From Mycoplasmopsis arginini (GTDB lineage: Bacteria; Bacillota_I; Bacilli_A; Mycoplasmatales; Metamycoplasmataceae): a stretch of DNA of 64,000 bases. The DNA lies in the NCBI RefSeq assembly GCF_900660725.1, contig NZ_LR215044.1, positions 434,001-498,000 on the forward strand, read 5' to 3'. Both the position numbers and the translations under genes were made by a program. Below, in pieces: positions 36,575 through 46,972 of the stretch; the stretch's first letter is position 1, and the number at the start of each line of letters is the position of its first letter. The notes beneath the pieces are model-generated. The model did no database searches. It worked only from the letters and a program-made list of their open reading frames with translations, and was not told where the DNA came from.

Positions 36575-38459
36575 AATCCTCGCTAAATGAAGAATTATAC
36601 ATTTTTTCATAAAAACCTTTTTTAGCTAAAAGTTCTTTATGTGTTCCTGATTCAATAATTTTGCCTTCATTGACTACTAAAATTTGGTCTGCATTTAGAA
36701 TTGTTGAAAGACGGTGAGCGATAATAAATGATGTTTTATCTTTCATTAGTTCATTCATTGCTTTTTGAACAATTTTTTCAGTTCTGGTGTCAATGTTTGA
36801 TGTTGCCTCATCAAGTATTAAAATATTTTTATTAGCCAAAATCGCTCTTGTAATAGCTAATAACTGTCTTTCACCTTGCGAAAAGTTAGCTCCGCCCTCT
36901 TCAACTATCTCATCATAACCATTTTCTAATTTTTCAATAAATTCATGCGCTTTAGAGATATGACATGCTTCTATTATTTGATCTTTTGTTGCATTGATAT
37001 TAGCGTATCTTAAATTTTCAATAATAGTAGCTTTGAATAAGAATGTATCTTGTAAAACTATTGATATTTGATCTCTTCAAGATTTTTCATTAATTTGTGT
37101 TATATCATAATCATCGATTTTAATTGTTCCACTATTAGGTAAATAAAATTTACTTAATAAGTTAATTATTGTTGTTTTTCCGGCTCCAGTAGGACCTACA
37201 ATTGCAAAGATTTGACCTTTTTTAGCTTTAAAATTAGCATTTTTAAGTTGTAAATTATTTTCATCATTAGTATATGAAAAATTGACATTTTCAAAACTAA
37301 TTTCTCCTTTGATTTCTTTGTCAATTAAACCTAATTTATCTTCATCAACTAAAGGTTTAAGATTAATTAAATTAAATAATCTGACAGAAGAAACAGACAT
37401 AATTTGTACTTGCGCGATATTTTCAAAAACCCCTGTTACGTTATTTGCCATTATTCTTATATATAAAACAAATGCCATAATAATACCAGGTGTAAAGGTT
37501 GTATTTGAACCCGTTCCAATATTTGCTTCCGCAAATGCGGCTGCTATAATAACGATTATTAATTGAAGTAAGTTAATAACAACATTACCATAAGGCCAGA
37601 TAACACCAGTATAAATCGATGCTTTTAATGATGATTTATAAAGTTTATTATTCTTTTTATCAAATGCCTCATTAATTGCTTCGCCATAGTTTAAAGATTT
37701 AATTAAATGATGCGCTGCAAGATTTTCTTCAATAAATCCGTTTAGATCTGCAATTTGTTTTTGTTGTTTTTGAAACTGTGGCATTGCTTTTTTCATAAAA
37801 AAGAATATTAACGATAGAAACAATGGAAATAACACGATTGTAATTAAAGTTAAGTATGCTGAATAATAAAACATAAATCCAAATGAAAAGATTGTTGTTG
37901 CAACAGTAATAATAATTGTATTAAAATTACCAGCTAATCCGTTAGCCAAATTATCAACATCGTTAGTTAAAATTGACATTAACTCACCTGTATTTAATGA
38001 TTCAAAAAATGATACAGGCATTTTCATTAAAGATTTATAAGCATCATGTCGAATTATAGCAGAAGATAACACACCAGATTCAACTGAAAGTTTATTAGAT
38101 AAAAAAGAAAATATTTGTTGAAAAATATAAATTGTAATTAATAAGAAGAAATAACCTAAAAATTTAAATTCATCAAAATTTTCTTGTAACGTTGTTGGGT
38201 TTGTTCCAAATAAGAAATCATAAGTTAAGAAATTATCCATTATGTAACCAAGTAAAAAGGTTCCGGCAGATAAACAGGCCGCAGATAATATTGCGAAAGT
38301 AATGATTCAGAAAAGCATTCCTTTTTTATAGTTTAAATACCCCATTAATTTTTTAAAGCTATCTCACTTAAGTTGTTTTTGTTGTTTCATTATTGCTTTT
38401 TTCTGTTCTTTTGTTAAATTAGGATCATAGATCTTTTTAAATGGGTCTAAATTATGCAT
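36573..38459 (-). CDS. ABC exporter half, canonical ATP-site subunit
   Basis: 628 residues: six-helix membrane domain then an ATPase. Walker A VGPTGAGKTT, signature FSQGERQ (deviates from LSGGQ), Walker B ILILDEATS with the catalytic Glu, and H-loop IIAHRLST. It starts within the last 8 bases of the other half. By comparison with BmrCD, LmrCD and TM287/288, its weak signature closes the degenerate site formed by the partner. Substrate unknown; lipid or drug export is likely for the family. Confidence 0.88.
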
Positions 38460-40284
38460 CTTCTCCTCCTAATTGTGTTTTAGCTATTTCGGAATATAAA
38501 GAACATTTTTCAATTAAATCATTATGTTTACCTTGGGCAATAATCTTTCCATTATCAATAACTAAAATATTATCAGCATCCATAATTGAAGAAATTTTTT
38601 GCGCAATAATGATTGTGACAAACTTTCTTTCCGAAGCATTCTTTCTTAAATTTCTTTTAATTTTAAGTTCTGTATTTGCATCTAGTGCAGAAGTAGAATC
38701 ATCTAAAATTAAAATTTTTGGTTTTTTAATTAATCCTTGAGCAATTGAAAGTCTTTGCTTTTGTCCTCCAGATAAATTTGAACCCTTAGCTAAAATTTCT
38801 GAATTTAAATTATCTTTCATTTTATAAACAAAATCATAAGCGCAAGCATTTTGAATACTTTCAATTAATTCTTCTTCGCTAGCATCTGGTTTTGCCATTA
38901 ATAAATTTGATTTAATAGTTCCACTTAATAATAAAGGTTTTTGATAAACATGAGAAATTGAATTTCTTATTGATAAGGTATCTATTTCTCTTATATCATT
39001 ACCATCTATTTTTAAAGAACCATAAGTTGGTTTAAAGTCTAAACTAAGTAATTTGGCAATAGTGCTTTTCCCTGAACCCGTTGGCCCAATGATACCTATA
39101 ATTTCACCCGGTTTTGCCTCAAAATTAATATCTTCTAAAACATTTTTTTCTGAATCATTGTAGTATCTAAAAGAAACGTCGCTAAATTTAACATGTCCTT
39201 CGGTAATTTTGTTATCAGAAATTATAAAATCAATATCTGGTTTTTTAGCAAAAATTTCATTTACTTTTCTTGAAGAAACTACTGATCTTACTAAAGTAAA
39301 AATTATAAAAGTAGACATAATCACACCAATAGTAATATACATTACATAATTAGTAAAAGTAGCAGCATTTGAAATAATTTCTTTATATTCAGATATGTCA
39401 TGCACATTTTTCTTAGCTATATAACCGGTTGCAAGTAAAACTAATGCCGTAATTATATTTGCGAAAAGGTTAACAAATGCAAATGCTAGGTTATAAGAAT
39501 TTCAAGATCTTTTTGATAATTTTGTTCAAAGCTTATTTTTATCCTCAAATTTTTCATTTTGTAAAGATTCGAGGTTATAAGATTTAATAACTTTTACCCC
39601 CAAAATACTTTCTTGTGATTCATTATTAAGTTTTTCATACATTTTTTGTTCTTTAGAAAAAAGGGGGCCAATTATTGCTCCTGCTATAATCATTGTTAAC
39701 ATTAAAATTGGAACTAGAATTCCTAAAGTAATTGACAATTGCATATCAGTTAATAATGAAAATACAAGTCCAAAAATTAAATTAAATGGGCCAATAATGG
39801 TTAATCTTAAGGAAACATTGATACCCATTTGAATTCTGCTCATATCTATTGTAAATCTTGTTAGAATTTTAGAATGTGTAAAATCTTCAATATCTTTTTC
39901 AGAAAGTTTTCCTAAGTGTTCTCAAAGTTTTTGTCTTATTTGTTTAGTTCCTAAGTTTGCTATATAGGAAGCTAACAATGAAGCACTTAAAGTTGCTATT
40001 GTACCAACTAGTAATGCAATAGCAAAATAAATAGAAAAATAGGTCAATGCTTCATTAATTGTTCCGGTTACTTTGAACATTTTTAGGATAGTAACATCAA
40101 CATAATCCGGTATTGGTAAATGTGAATTAGCTACCATAAAAGCTCTTTGAGCAATTAACGAAGATATCTGCCCAATAAAAATCGGAATAAACAAAAAAGC
40201 TATAACTTGAATAGTGGTTAAAAATATTGTTAAAATTGATAAATATTTTAACTTTTTAGCCATATATTTATATAGTTTAAACAT
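38452..40284 (-). CDS. ABC exporter half, degenerate ATP-site subunit
   Basis: 610 residues, six-helix domain plus ATPase. Walker A GPTGSGKST and signature LSGGQKQR are intact, but Walker B reads ILILDDSTS (Asp instead of the catalytic Glu) and the H-loop reads IIIAQKISS (Gln instead of His). These are the known marks of the inactive-site partner in heterodimeric exporters. AAAGGAGT precedes the ATG. First gene of the pair; overlap of 8 bases with the partner gene. Confidence 0.88.
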
Positions 40285-40309
40285 TTTTACTCCTTTACTA
40301 ATAATTGCA

Positions 40310-40315
40310 ATTATA
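40310..40315 (-). promoter_or_regulatory. -10 element of the ABC exporter operon
   Basis: TATAAT on the minus strand, 25 bases before the ATG, leaving room for the AAAGGAG site. Confidence 0.45.
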
Positions 40316-40351
40316 CTCTAAATAATTAAATTTCTTTGACCAATTATAATA

Positions 40352-40391
40352 ATAAAAAAATAAGGTTTTTTTATAAAAAGTAAGTCTTATT
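40352..40391 (-). terminator. Probable terminator after ackA
   Basis: Minus strand AATAAG...CTTATT stem (extended by a G-U and two A-T pairs) with an A+T-rich loop, then TTTTTTT. Weaker than the other terminators here. Confidence 0.5.
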
Positions 40392-40401
40392 TTAATATTA
40401 A

Positions 40402-41580
40402 TTATAAATGAATAGCCTCATTGGCAATAAATTGTTCTTCTTCTGCCCTAATTACATAAATAGGGATAGAACTGGTATCATCTGAAATTATTTTATAATC
40501 ACCAAAATCCCTTCCTTGGTTTTTGTTTTCATCTATTTTTAGATTTATTAAGTTTACTTTTTTGATAACTTCAGCACGAATATTACTATCATTTTCTCCA
40601 ACGCCCGCTGTAAAAACGATTGCATCAACTTTTTCTTTAATTCTATTTAAATATAAAACTAAATAATCAGCAATTTTTTGAGTATATAAATCAAGCGCAA
40701 ATTGAGCTTGCTCATTTTCGTGTTTAACTTTTTGAACATCTCTTATATCTGAAGAAACTTGAGAAACACCCAGCATTCCCGATTGTTCATTTAGAATTTT
40801 AAAAATTTCTTCTAATTTTAAATTAGTATGTTTAAGAATATAAGGAATAATTGAAGCATCAATATCACCTGATCTAGTTCCCATCATAACGCCCGCCAAG
40901 GGGGTAAATCCCATGCTAGTATCAATTGATTGACTATTTTGAATAGCACATAAACTAGCACCATTACCTATATGCAGACTAACAATATTCACTTTTTCTT
41001 TATTAAATAATTCTTGACATTTTTGAGTTATGTAGTGATGATTTAAACCATGAAATCCATATTTACGAATATTTAACTCTTCACTTAATTTTTGGTTTAT
41101 TGGATAAGAATATGCTAACTTAGGTAAAGTTTGATGAAATGAAGTGTCAAAATGCATTGACATTTTTGCGTGTGGTAATAATGTTTTAAATGCTTCAATT
41201 GCTTCAATAGCACCAGGATTATGAACAGGTGCTAAATCAATTGATTCTTTTAAAAAGTTAATTTTTTCTTCATCTACTAATGTTGTTTCTTGCAGATGTG
41301 GGCCGCCATTCACTATTCTAAAAGCAACTTTTTCAATTTCATCAAAATCATGAATAATATGAAATTCTTCTCATTTTTTAACCAATTGTTTAACAGTTTC
41401 TAAAAATGAAGGAAGTGGCATATGAAAATCTTCATTTTTGCCTTGATAATTAAAAGATAAAATTCCTTCAGCCATTTTAATTCTTTGAGCAACACCTTTT
41501 GCTTCCACGTGCAGCTCATGATTAAATAAAGTTCATTTAATTGAACTAGAACCCGCATTAATAACTAATATTTTGTTCAT
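40402..41580 (-). CDS. ackA: Acetate kinase
   Basis: 392 residues. Converts acetyl phosphate and ADP to acetate and ATP, a main ATP source in mycoplasmas, also at the end of arginine or lactate routes. ASKHA fold: INAGSSSIKWTLF, HFDTSFHQTLP, LHIGNGASLCA, GVMMGTRSGDID, FTAGVGEND. The substrate-site block normally read as HGGE is NGGP here. No pta is adjacent. TGA codons in the N-terminal quarter are Trp. AGGAG lies 14-18 bases before the ATG, a little distant. Confidence 0.95.
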
Positions 41581-41685
41581 TCTAATATACTCCTAAAATT
41601 AATTTTAAAAATTATATTATAAATAGTTAATATATCAAAATTTTATTAAATGAAAGTTTTCTAATTATTAAAAAAGAAATAAAAA

Positions 41686-41788
41686 AAGCAACGACCTATC
41701 TTCCCTTACGGTATTGTCGGCACGGAAGGTCTTAACTGCTGAGTTCGGAATGGAATCAGGTGGGCCCCTTCGTTATGGTTGCTGTACG
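41686..41788 (-). rRNA. rrf: 5S ribosomal RNA, detached from the rRNA operon
   Basis: About 103 bases. The minus strand begins near GTACAGCAACCATAACG and includes the conserved loop CCGAACTCAGCAGTTAAG and the matching acceptor-like stem ending CGTTGC. Its ends are estimated. It lies over 32 kb from 16S-23S and has its own TATAAT (41793-41798). Confidence 0.92.
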
Positions 41789-41792
41789 TATT

Positions 41793-41798
41793 ATTATA
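41793..41798 (-). promoter_or_regulatory. -10 element of the 5S gene
   Basis: TATAAT on the minus strand about 7 bases before the estimated 5S start, with TTTAAA about 17 bases upstream as a possible -35. Confidence 0.5.
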
Positions 41799-41974
41799 TA
41801 CTAAAATTTTTTTTATTTAAATTTTTTTTATTTTTTTGTTTCTAAAATTTAAAACATTGGCGTTCCAGTTATTTCTGTTTTTGTAAAAATACATATTTTA
41901 ATAATTAATCAACTGTTCTTACATAAAAATTATATGCTAAAAAACAACTTTGTAAAAGCTTAAGTGTTTCTAAA

Positions 41975-42328
41975 TTATATATTTTGATCTTCAAACATTT
42001 TTGAGGCGAAAGTTTGAATTTTTAAGTCTTTATAATTACGATTTAAAGAATTAATTTCGTTTTGCATTTTTAAAACAAATTCATCAATTAAAGCATATTT
42101 TCTATTAACCCCCTTTTGGTATAAATTGTCTAATAAATTTATGACAATTTTCAATAGAACCTTTTTCAAAAGAGCAATAAGGATGACAAACGTAAATATC
42201 AATTTTGTTATCAATAGTATTTAATTTAACATTTTCAGATCCGTTGTCCATTGTTATACTCTTAATTTTTAATTTGTTTTCTTTAATAATGGTTTTTAGT
42301 CCATTTGCCATTGAATCAGAGTTTCTTT
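41975..42328 (-). pseudogene. Truncated IS30-type transposase remnant
   Basis: The C-terminal third of an IS30-like transposase: ITMDNGSEN (second Asp of the DDE triad), then YVCHPYCSFEKGSIENCHK with the Glu-bearing block, then KFIRQFIPKG. There the frame breaks: a G5 run (AAAGGGGG) instead of G4 leads to a stop, while VNRKYALIDEFVLKMQNEI continues in the next frame. The N-terminal two thirds, with the first Asp, are missing; the reading frame ends at the palindrome 42329-42392. Not functional. The stretch 41799-41974 and 42393-42484 hold A+T-rich DNA; a TTGGCGTTCCAGTT near 41857 resembles TGGCATTCCAGTA at 42344. Confidence 0.75.
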
Positions 42329-42392
42329 TAAAAATTAAAAATATGGCATTCCAGTATACGTAAGTAATCTGGCGCCATATTTTTAATTTTTA
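42329..42392. repeat. Palindrome with 19-bp arms
   Basis: The arms 42329-42347 (TAAAAATTAAAAATATGGC) and 42374-42392 are exact reverse complements. A second short stem CCAG / CTGG follows inside. It marks the break point of the transposase remnant. It could be two element ends facing each other, or a terminator; neither arm is followed by a T run. Confidence 0.8.
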
Positions 42393-42484
42393 TCAATTTT
42401 CATTTTTTATCCAAAAAAACGTCCTATTTTAAGTTAAAAAAAGACATTTTTTGCACTTTCGCCAAAACTCCTCAATAAAAGTTC

Positions 42485-42501
42485 TTTTTTTTTTTTTTTT
42501 T
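42485..42501 (+). repeat. T17 homopolymer tract
   Basis: Seventeen consecutive T, the longest homopolymer in the window, 22 bases upstream of the -35 of the surface-protein gene at 42593. Such tracts change length by replication slippage. Confidence 0.9.
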
Positions 42502-42522
42502 AATTTTATTAGTTAAAATTAA

Positions 42523-42550
42523 TTGGCAATATTTTTGAAAAAAATATATT
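42523..42550 (+). promoter_or_regulatory. Promoter of the repetitive surface-protein gene
   Basis: -35 TTGGCA (42523-42528), 16-base spacer, -10 TATATT (42545-42550). A leader of about 35 bases follows, ending with GAGAGG before the TTG start at 42593. One of the few promoters here with a recognisable -35. Confidence 0.5.
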
Positions 42551-42592
42551 TTGCAAAATACAACAGATAAACACATAATTTGAGAGGTAAAA

Positions 42593-45500
42593 TTGAAAAA
42601 ATCAAGAAAATTAGTAATTGGTTTAACATTCTTAACAGCAGCAGCTACAGCAGCGCTAGCTACCACAGTTGTTGGAATTTTGAAAGACCAAAATTTACCC
42701 CTAGAAAATAAGTTAGAACTTTCAAAAAAGAAATTCGGGGAAAAAGTAAATGAGACTAAGGAATTATTAGATAAACTATTAGATCCTAAATATAAAGATA
42801 TTAGAAAAAAATTACAAGATGCACTAGATGAAACAAATAAAAATTTAACTAAAGATAGCAAAGCAGAAGATTATGATAAACAAATAGAAAATTTAAGCAA
42901 AGATATCGAAGAAGTCAAAAAAGATAAACAACAAATTGACATTAATGATGGTTCTTTAGATAAATCAAAAAAAGAATATGAAGAAGCTAAAAAATCTGCA
43001 GAAGATTTATCATCTAAATTAACAGATGACAAATATAAGATTGTTAAAGATAAATTGGACAAAGATATTGCTGAAGCAACAAAAAATATCAATGAAAATA
43101 GTTCAAAAGAAGATTACGAACTAGCAACTGAAAAATTAAATAAAGCAATTGACGTTGCTAATAATGAAAAAACCGTGATAGATAATTCAAATGAAACTTT
43201 AGAAGATGCAATTAATAACTTTAATAATAAACTTACTGAAGCAACAAATTCAGCTTGAGAATTATATGATCCTGAATTTATTTTAGAATGACAGGAATTA
43301 CAAAAACTTATTGATGAAATTGAAGATGAAGTTGTAAACGCTTCTGAAGAAGCTAAAAAACAAAAAGAACTTTATCAAACAGGAACTGCCAAGTTAAATG
43401 AAGTTATTGAAAAAGCAAAATCTTTAAAACTACAAAGAGATTTTGAATATCAAGAATTTGATAAATTATTAGAAAAACTAAATGGTTTAATTGCAAAAGT
43501 TGATAATAAGCCATACTTAACAAATTTAAAAACTAAACTTGAAAATTATAAAGCTAATAATTTTAGTGATAAAAATAAATTAGAGTATACTAGATTACCT
43601 ATTTCTGAATTAAAAAATAAAATTTGAACACTAAAAGAAGCTGTTAATAGTTGAGAATCTCGTATTATTGGATTATTGCCTTATGTTGCTCCATATGAAA
43701 ATAAACATAATGAAGCGCAAGCTCTAGCTTTTGAATTAGAATCTAAACCTGAATATAGTCATATTAAAGGCACATTAAATCAAAAAATTTCTGAAGCAAC
43801 AGATTTAGTTATAAAAAACCCAACTCATGAATCATTCCAAAATGCAATTCAAATCTTGAATGATGCTATTTCATTAGCAAAAAAAGATAAAAAAACTAAA
43901 GACCGTGAATTAGTTGAATTAGAAATTGCAAAAAATGCATATAAAGCTAAAAAAGCAGAAACAGAAGAGCTTATTGAAGAATTAAGCACTGATACTATAT
44001 ACCTAAATGCAGAATACCAATTTCAAGTTACTTGGAGTAAATTACGTGAACTATTAAACAACATTGATTCTGGACTAAATGATATTTCAACCAAAACTGA
44101 TTATGAAAATGCAACAACTAGTTTGGAAAATGCTATTCAAGAAGCTAAACAAGCAATGCGTGAATTCAAAATCCTAAAGCAAAGTTTAGATGAAGCTAAA
44201 GATGCTTATAAATCACAATTGAAAAAAGCTGAAGATTTATCAAACGAACTTAATAAACCTAAATATGAAGAAATTAAAGCAGAATTAGATCAAAAGATTA
44301 ATAAAATTAAAAATGGTATAACTGATACATCAAATAAGAATGATTACCATGATGCTACTTGAAAATTAGAAGATTTAGTTGAAAAAATAAAAGAAAAAGC
44401 TGAATCTAAAAAAAATGAATTAGACAAATTAGGAGCTGCTAGAGATCTTTATGAACAACAATTAAATCAAACATTGCAATATAAAAAACAAATTGCTAGT
44501 GATTTAAAATACTCTTTTCTTTCTGTTCAATTAGAAAATGAGATTAATAGAATTCAAACTTCTACTAATTTAGAAAACATTTCATCTCTAGAAAAAGGAG
44601 CTGATGATTTATATAGTTTGTTATCAAAAACAAGAATTGAAACTTTCAATAGAGATAATTTATGACAACAATTATTAAAGGAAAAAGCTTTATTGGAAAC
44701 ATTAAAATCAAATGTTGAAGGTAAAAATCATTTAAATAGTTTAAAAGATAAAATTAATACTAAACTTAATGAACTATTTCCTAATAATGAATTAACAAAA
44801 CAAGGCCAAGCTAACAATCATGATTTAGAACTAACTATTATTGAACTTGCTAGTAGTGTAAAAAGCATTAAAGAAGAATTTGAAACAATTAATAAACTAG
44901 CAAATGAATATAATGCCCTTGAAATAAAAGTAGATCGACTTTTAGAACTACTAAGTCAAAGAGATATTTATAAAAAATTAAAAGAAAAAATTAGAGGTTA
45001 AAAAAGACGAAGCAGAAAATTATGTTAAGGATTGATCCGGTTTAAGAGCTGCTCTAGAAATTTTATTAGGTGCTTATGAAGAAGTTTCAAAACAAAAGTA
45101 TTATCTTGATAATTCAACTTATTCGTATGAAACTAGATTAGAAGAAGCTAATATTATGGTTAATCATTTAATTGAACCAAAATATTCTGATATTAAAGAA
45201 GAACTAAAAAATAAAATTGAGAAAATAATAAATGAAGTCTCCGATGCTTTGGCTGAAGCTAAAACAGCAGAATTTTGAAATCAAAAAGCTTCTGCATTGT
45301 ATAATGCTAGACTACATGCACAAAATGCTCGTAATAAAATTGATAATTTAATTAGTGAAGCAAGATATAAATATGAAGCAGTCAAACAAAATGTTAATGA
45401 TTATATTCAAAAACAGCTTAACCGACCTGAATATTCGCGAATAAAAAACGAATTACAAAGTAAAATTGACAAAATAGAAGCTGAAGTAATTTCTTCAGCA

Positions 45501-45657
45501 GCTACCAGAGAATTACTTCTTCAAAAAGCGGCGGAATTAAATCAATGATTACTCAGTGCAGAAACCGAAAGGGCATTAACATCCTATAAATCAGGGAATT
45601 AATCTACTTCTAGATAAACAATACAAAGATAATTTAATAAAAGTTAAAGAATTATAA
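42593..45657 (+). pseudogene. Large repetitive coiled-coil surface protein (Lmp/FIVAR-like), two frameshifts
   Basis: Starts with TTG after GAGAGG. MKKSRKLVIGLTFLTAAA is a signal or anchor without a lipobox Cys. The body repeats an alpha-helical module of about 80-90 residues with landmarks such as LLDPKYKDI, LTDDKYKIV, LESKPEYSHI, LNKPKYEEI, LIEPKYSDI and LNRPEYSRI, each followed by a helix and a SKEDYELA-like DY turn; this fits FIVAR-type repeats known from M. hominis Lmp proteins. Frame 1 ends at TAA 44999; removing one A from the A6 run 44985-44990 lets it continue EKLEVKKDEAENYV in another frame to 45602. A second extra base, in GGG at 45594-45596, if removed gives SGINLLLDKQYKDNL to TAA 45655. 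About 1,020 residues if repaired. TGA is Trp throughout. Confidence 0.8.
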
Positions 45658-45711
45658 TGAACCCCAAAAGTTGGACCAAGTAATTTGGAAAAACTTTTGG
45701 GGTTCATTATA
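45653..45711. repeat. 20-bp perfect inverted repeat resembling IS3/IS150-group ends
   Basis: Arms 45653-45672 and 45692-45711 (TATAATGAACCCCAAAAGTT and its complement) are separated by 19 bases. TGAACCCCAAAAGTTGGAC resembles the terminal repeats of IS150-group IS3 elements. The left arm contains the stop codon of the surface-protein pseudogene. It could also act as a terminator hairpin; the nearest long T run starts about 15 bases later. Confidence 0.75.
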
Positions 45712-45748
45712 TTCCAATGGAACTTTTTTCTTTTTTTTAATTAATATA

Positions 45749-45804
45749 AAAAATTCAAGTTCCACATCTAAATTTTACTTTAAATGTGTTGCACTTGAAT
45801 TTTT
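45749..45804 (-). terminator. Probable terminator of the lepA operon
   Basis: 12-bp perfect arms AAAAATTCAAGT / ACTTGAATTTTT with an inner CACAT / ATGTG stem; on the minus strand it ends in ATTTTTTAT. It lies about 30 bases past the yneF-like stop, after a smaller AATATAGG / CCTATATT hairpin at 45812-45831. Confidence 0.65.
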
Positions 45805-45832
45805 AATTTAAGAATATAGGATGACCTATATT

Positions 45833-46057
45833 TTATTTTGCGTTTTTCATTGAACGCATTACATTTCTAATTTGTGCTTCTGAAGCTTTACGTCCCATTT
45901 GTTGGAACATAACTCTTATCATTTTTTCATTAATAGGTGGGTTTTCTCTTAATTGCTTTTCAAACTTCTTTTTAGTAATAAAGATGGCTGCAATAGCACC
46001 TATAACTGCAAATAATAAGGGTAAAATAACTAATAAAACAATTCCTCATGTAGGCAT
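45833..46057 (-). CDS. YneF family (UPF0154) membrane protein
   Basis: 74 residues. One N-terminal membrane helix (IVLLVILPLLFAVIGAIAAIF, residues about 5-27) and a conserved tail QLRENPPINEKMIRVMFQQMGRKASEAQI, which is the UPF0154 signature [21 protein letters not shown]. One TGA is Trp (residue 4). AAGAGAGG precedes the ATG inside the end of the upstream gene. Function unknown in the family. Confidence 0.88.
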
Positions 46058-46059
46058 AT

Positions 46060-46959
46060 TTATTTTCCTCTCTTTACAAATTTTTTAACTATTAACAATA
46101 TAATGATAGGTATAACTAGAAGAATTAAAATACTTAAAAAGAAAACTTTTGCTCAAAACTTATGTGCAGCCGATCTTTCTTTTGATAATTCTGTATAATT
46201 CATTACTTCATTCCCAAAAAACATTTGGATATCTACCATTCTCTTTTTACGATGAATAGTGCCGATAATGAATAAAAATAATACCATTAGCATTATACCA
46301 CAAAGAATATAAACAACAAGGTCTGGATTAGAGAATGTATCATGAATTCATTTTTTAAAATTTAAAACTTTTCATTCTACATCTTTTAGAGCTCAAAATA
46401 TTAAAGTAAATAATCCAACATAAAACAAAATAGCAACAACTAATCATGTTCTTCTAACTTGTTTTCTCATTAATTTTTCATATAAAGAAATAACAAAGGG
46501 TGGCGTAAAAGTAATTCCTTCACTCAGTTGTTCACGATAATACTCAACGGATTTTTTGATTCCATTTAGTTCAATAGCATCCATTATGAATAAAACTAAA
46601 GATATAACTCCAAATAAAACCGGGGCAATATATCATCCTCAAGGAATTTTTGTTACACCTTCAGTTAAGAAATTACTGAATAAAGTCGGATAGAAGGCAA
46701 AAAGTAAGGATAATGTTAATGAAGCAATTAAAGTTAAAGAAAAAATTATCAAATTAAAACTTTTAATGTTCTTCTCACTTCGAAATACTTTATAAATTCC
46801 ATTAGGAATTATTCCTTCAGGATCTAATGTTTTTCTAATTTTTGAACTTATTGACTTGGTTTTAATTTCAATATCAGACATATTGTTTGTAACCATTGTT
46901 TTTTCTTCAATTTGTTTGACATTTTGTCCTTCACTTGTAATAAGTGGTTTAATATCCAT
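46060..46959 (-). CDS. Membrane protein, possibly MSC_0882 family
   Basis: 299 residues. A polar N-terminus of about 65 residues (with many Ser, Lys and Glu) precedes four membrane segments: about 68-92, 108-126, 163-182 and 200-220, and a final one near 275-292. The C-terminal WAKVFFLSILILLVIPIIILL preceded by a charged block is what I recall for the mycoplasma MSC_0882 family; this is from memory and unchecked. AAAGGAGGTG precedes the ATG. Gap of 13 bases after lepA and 2 before the yneF-like gene, so one operon. Confidence 0.65.
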
Positions 46960-46972
46960 GAAACACCTCCTT

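Noticed and set aside
42593-45657. Repeated DNA resembling a CRISPR-like array
   Set aside because: The repeats are degenerate, protein-level coiled-coil modules without constant DNA repeats or spacers.
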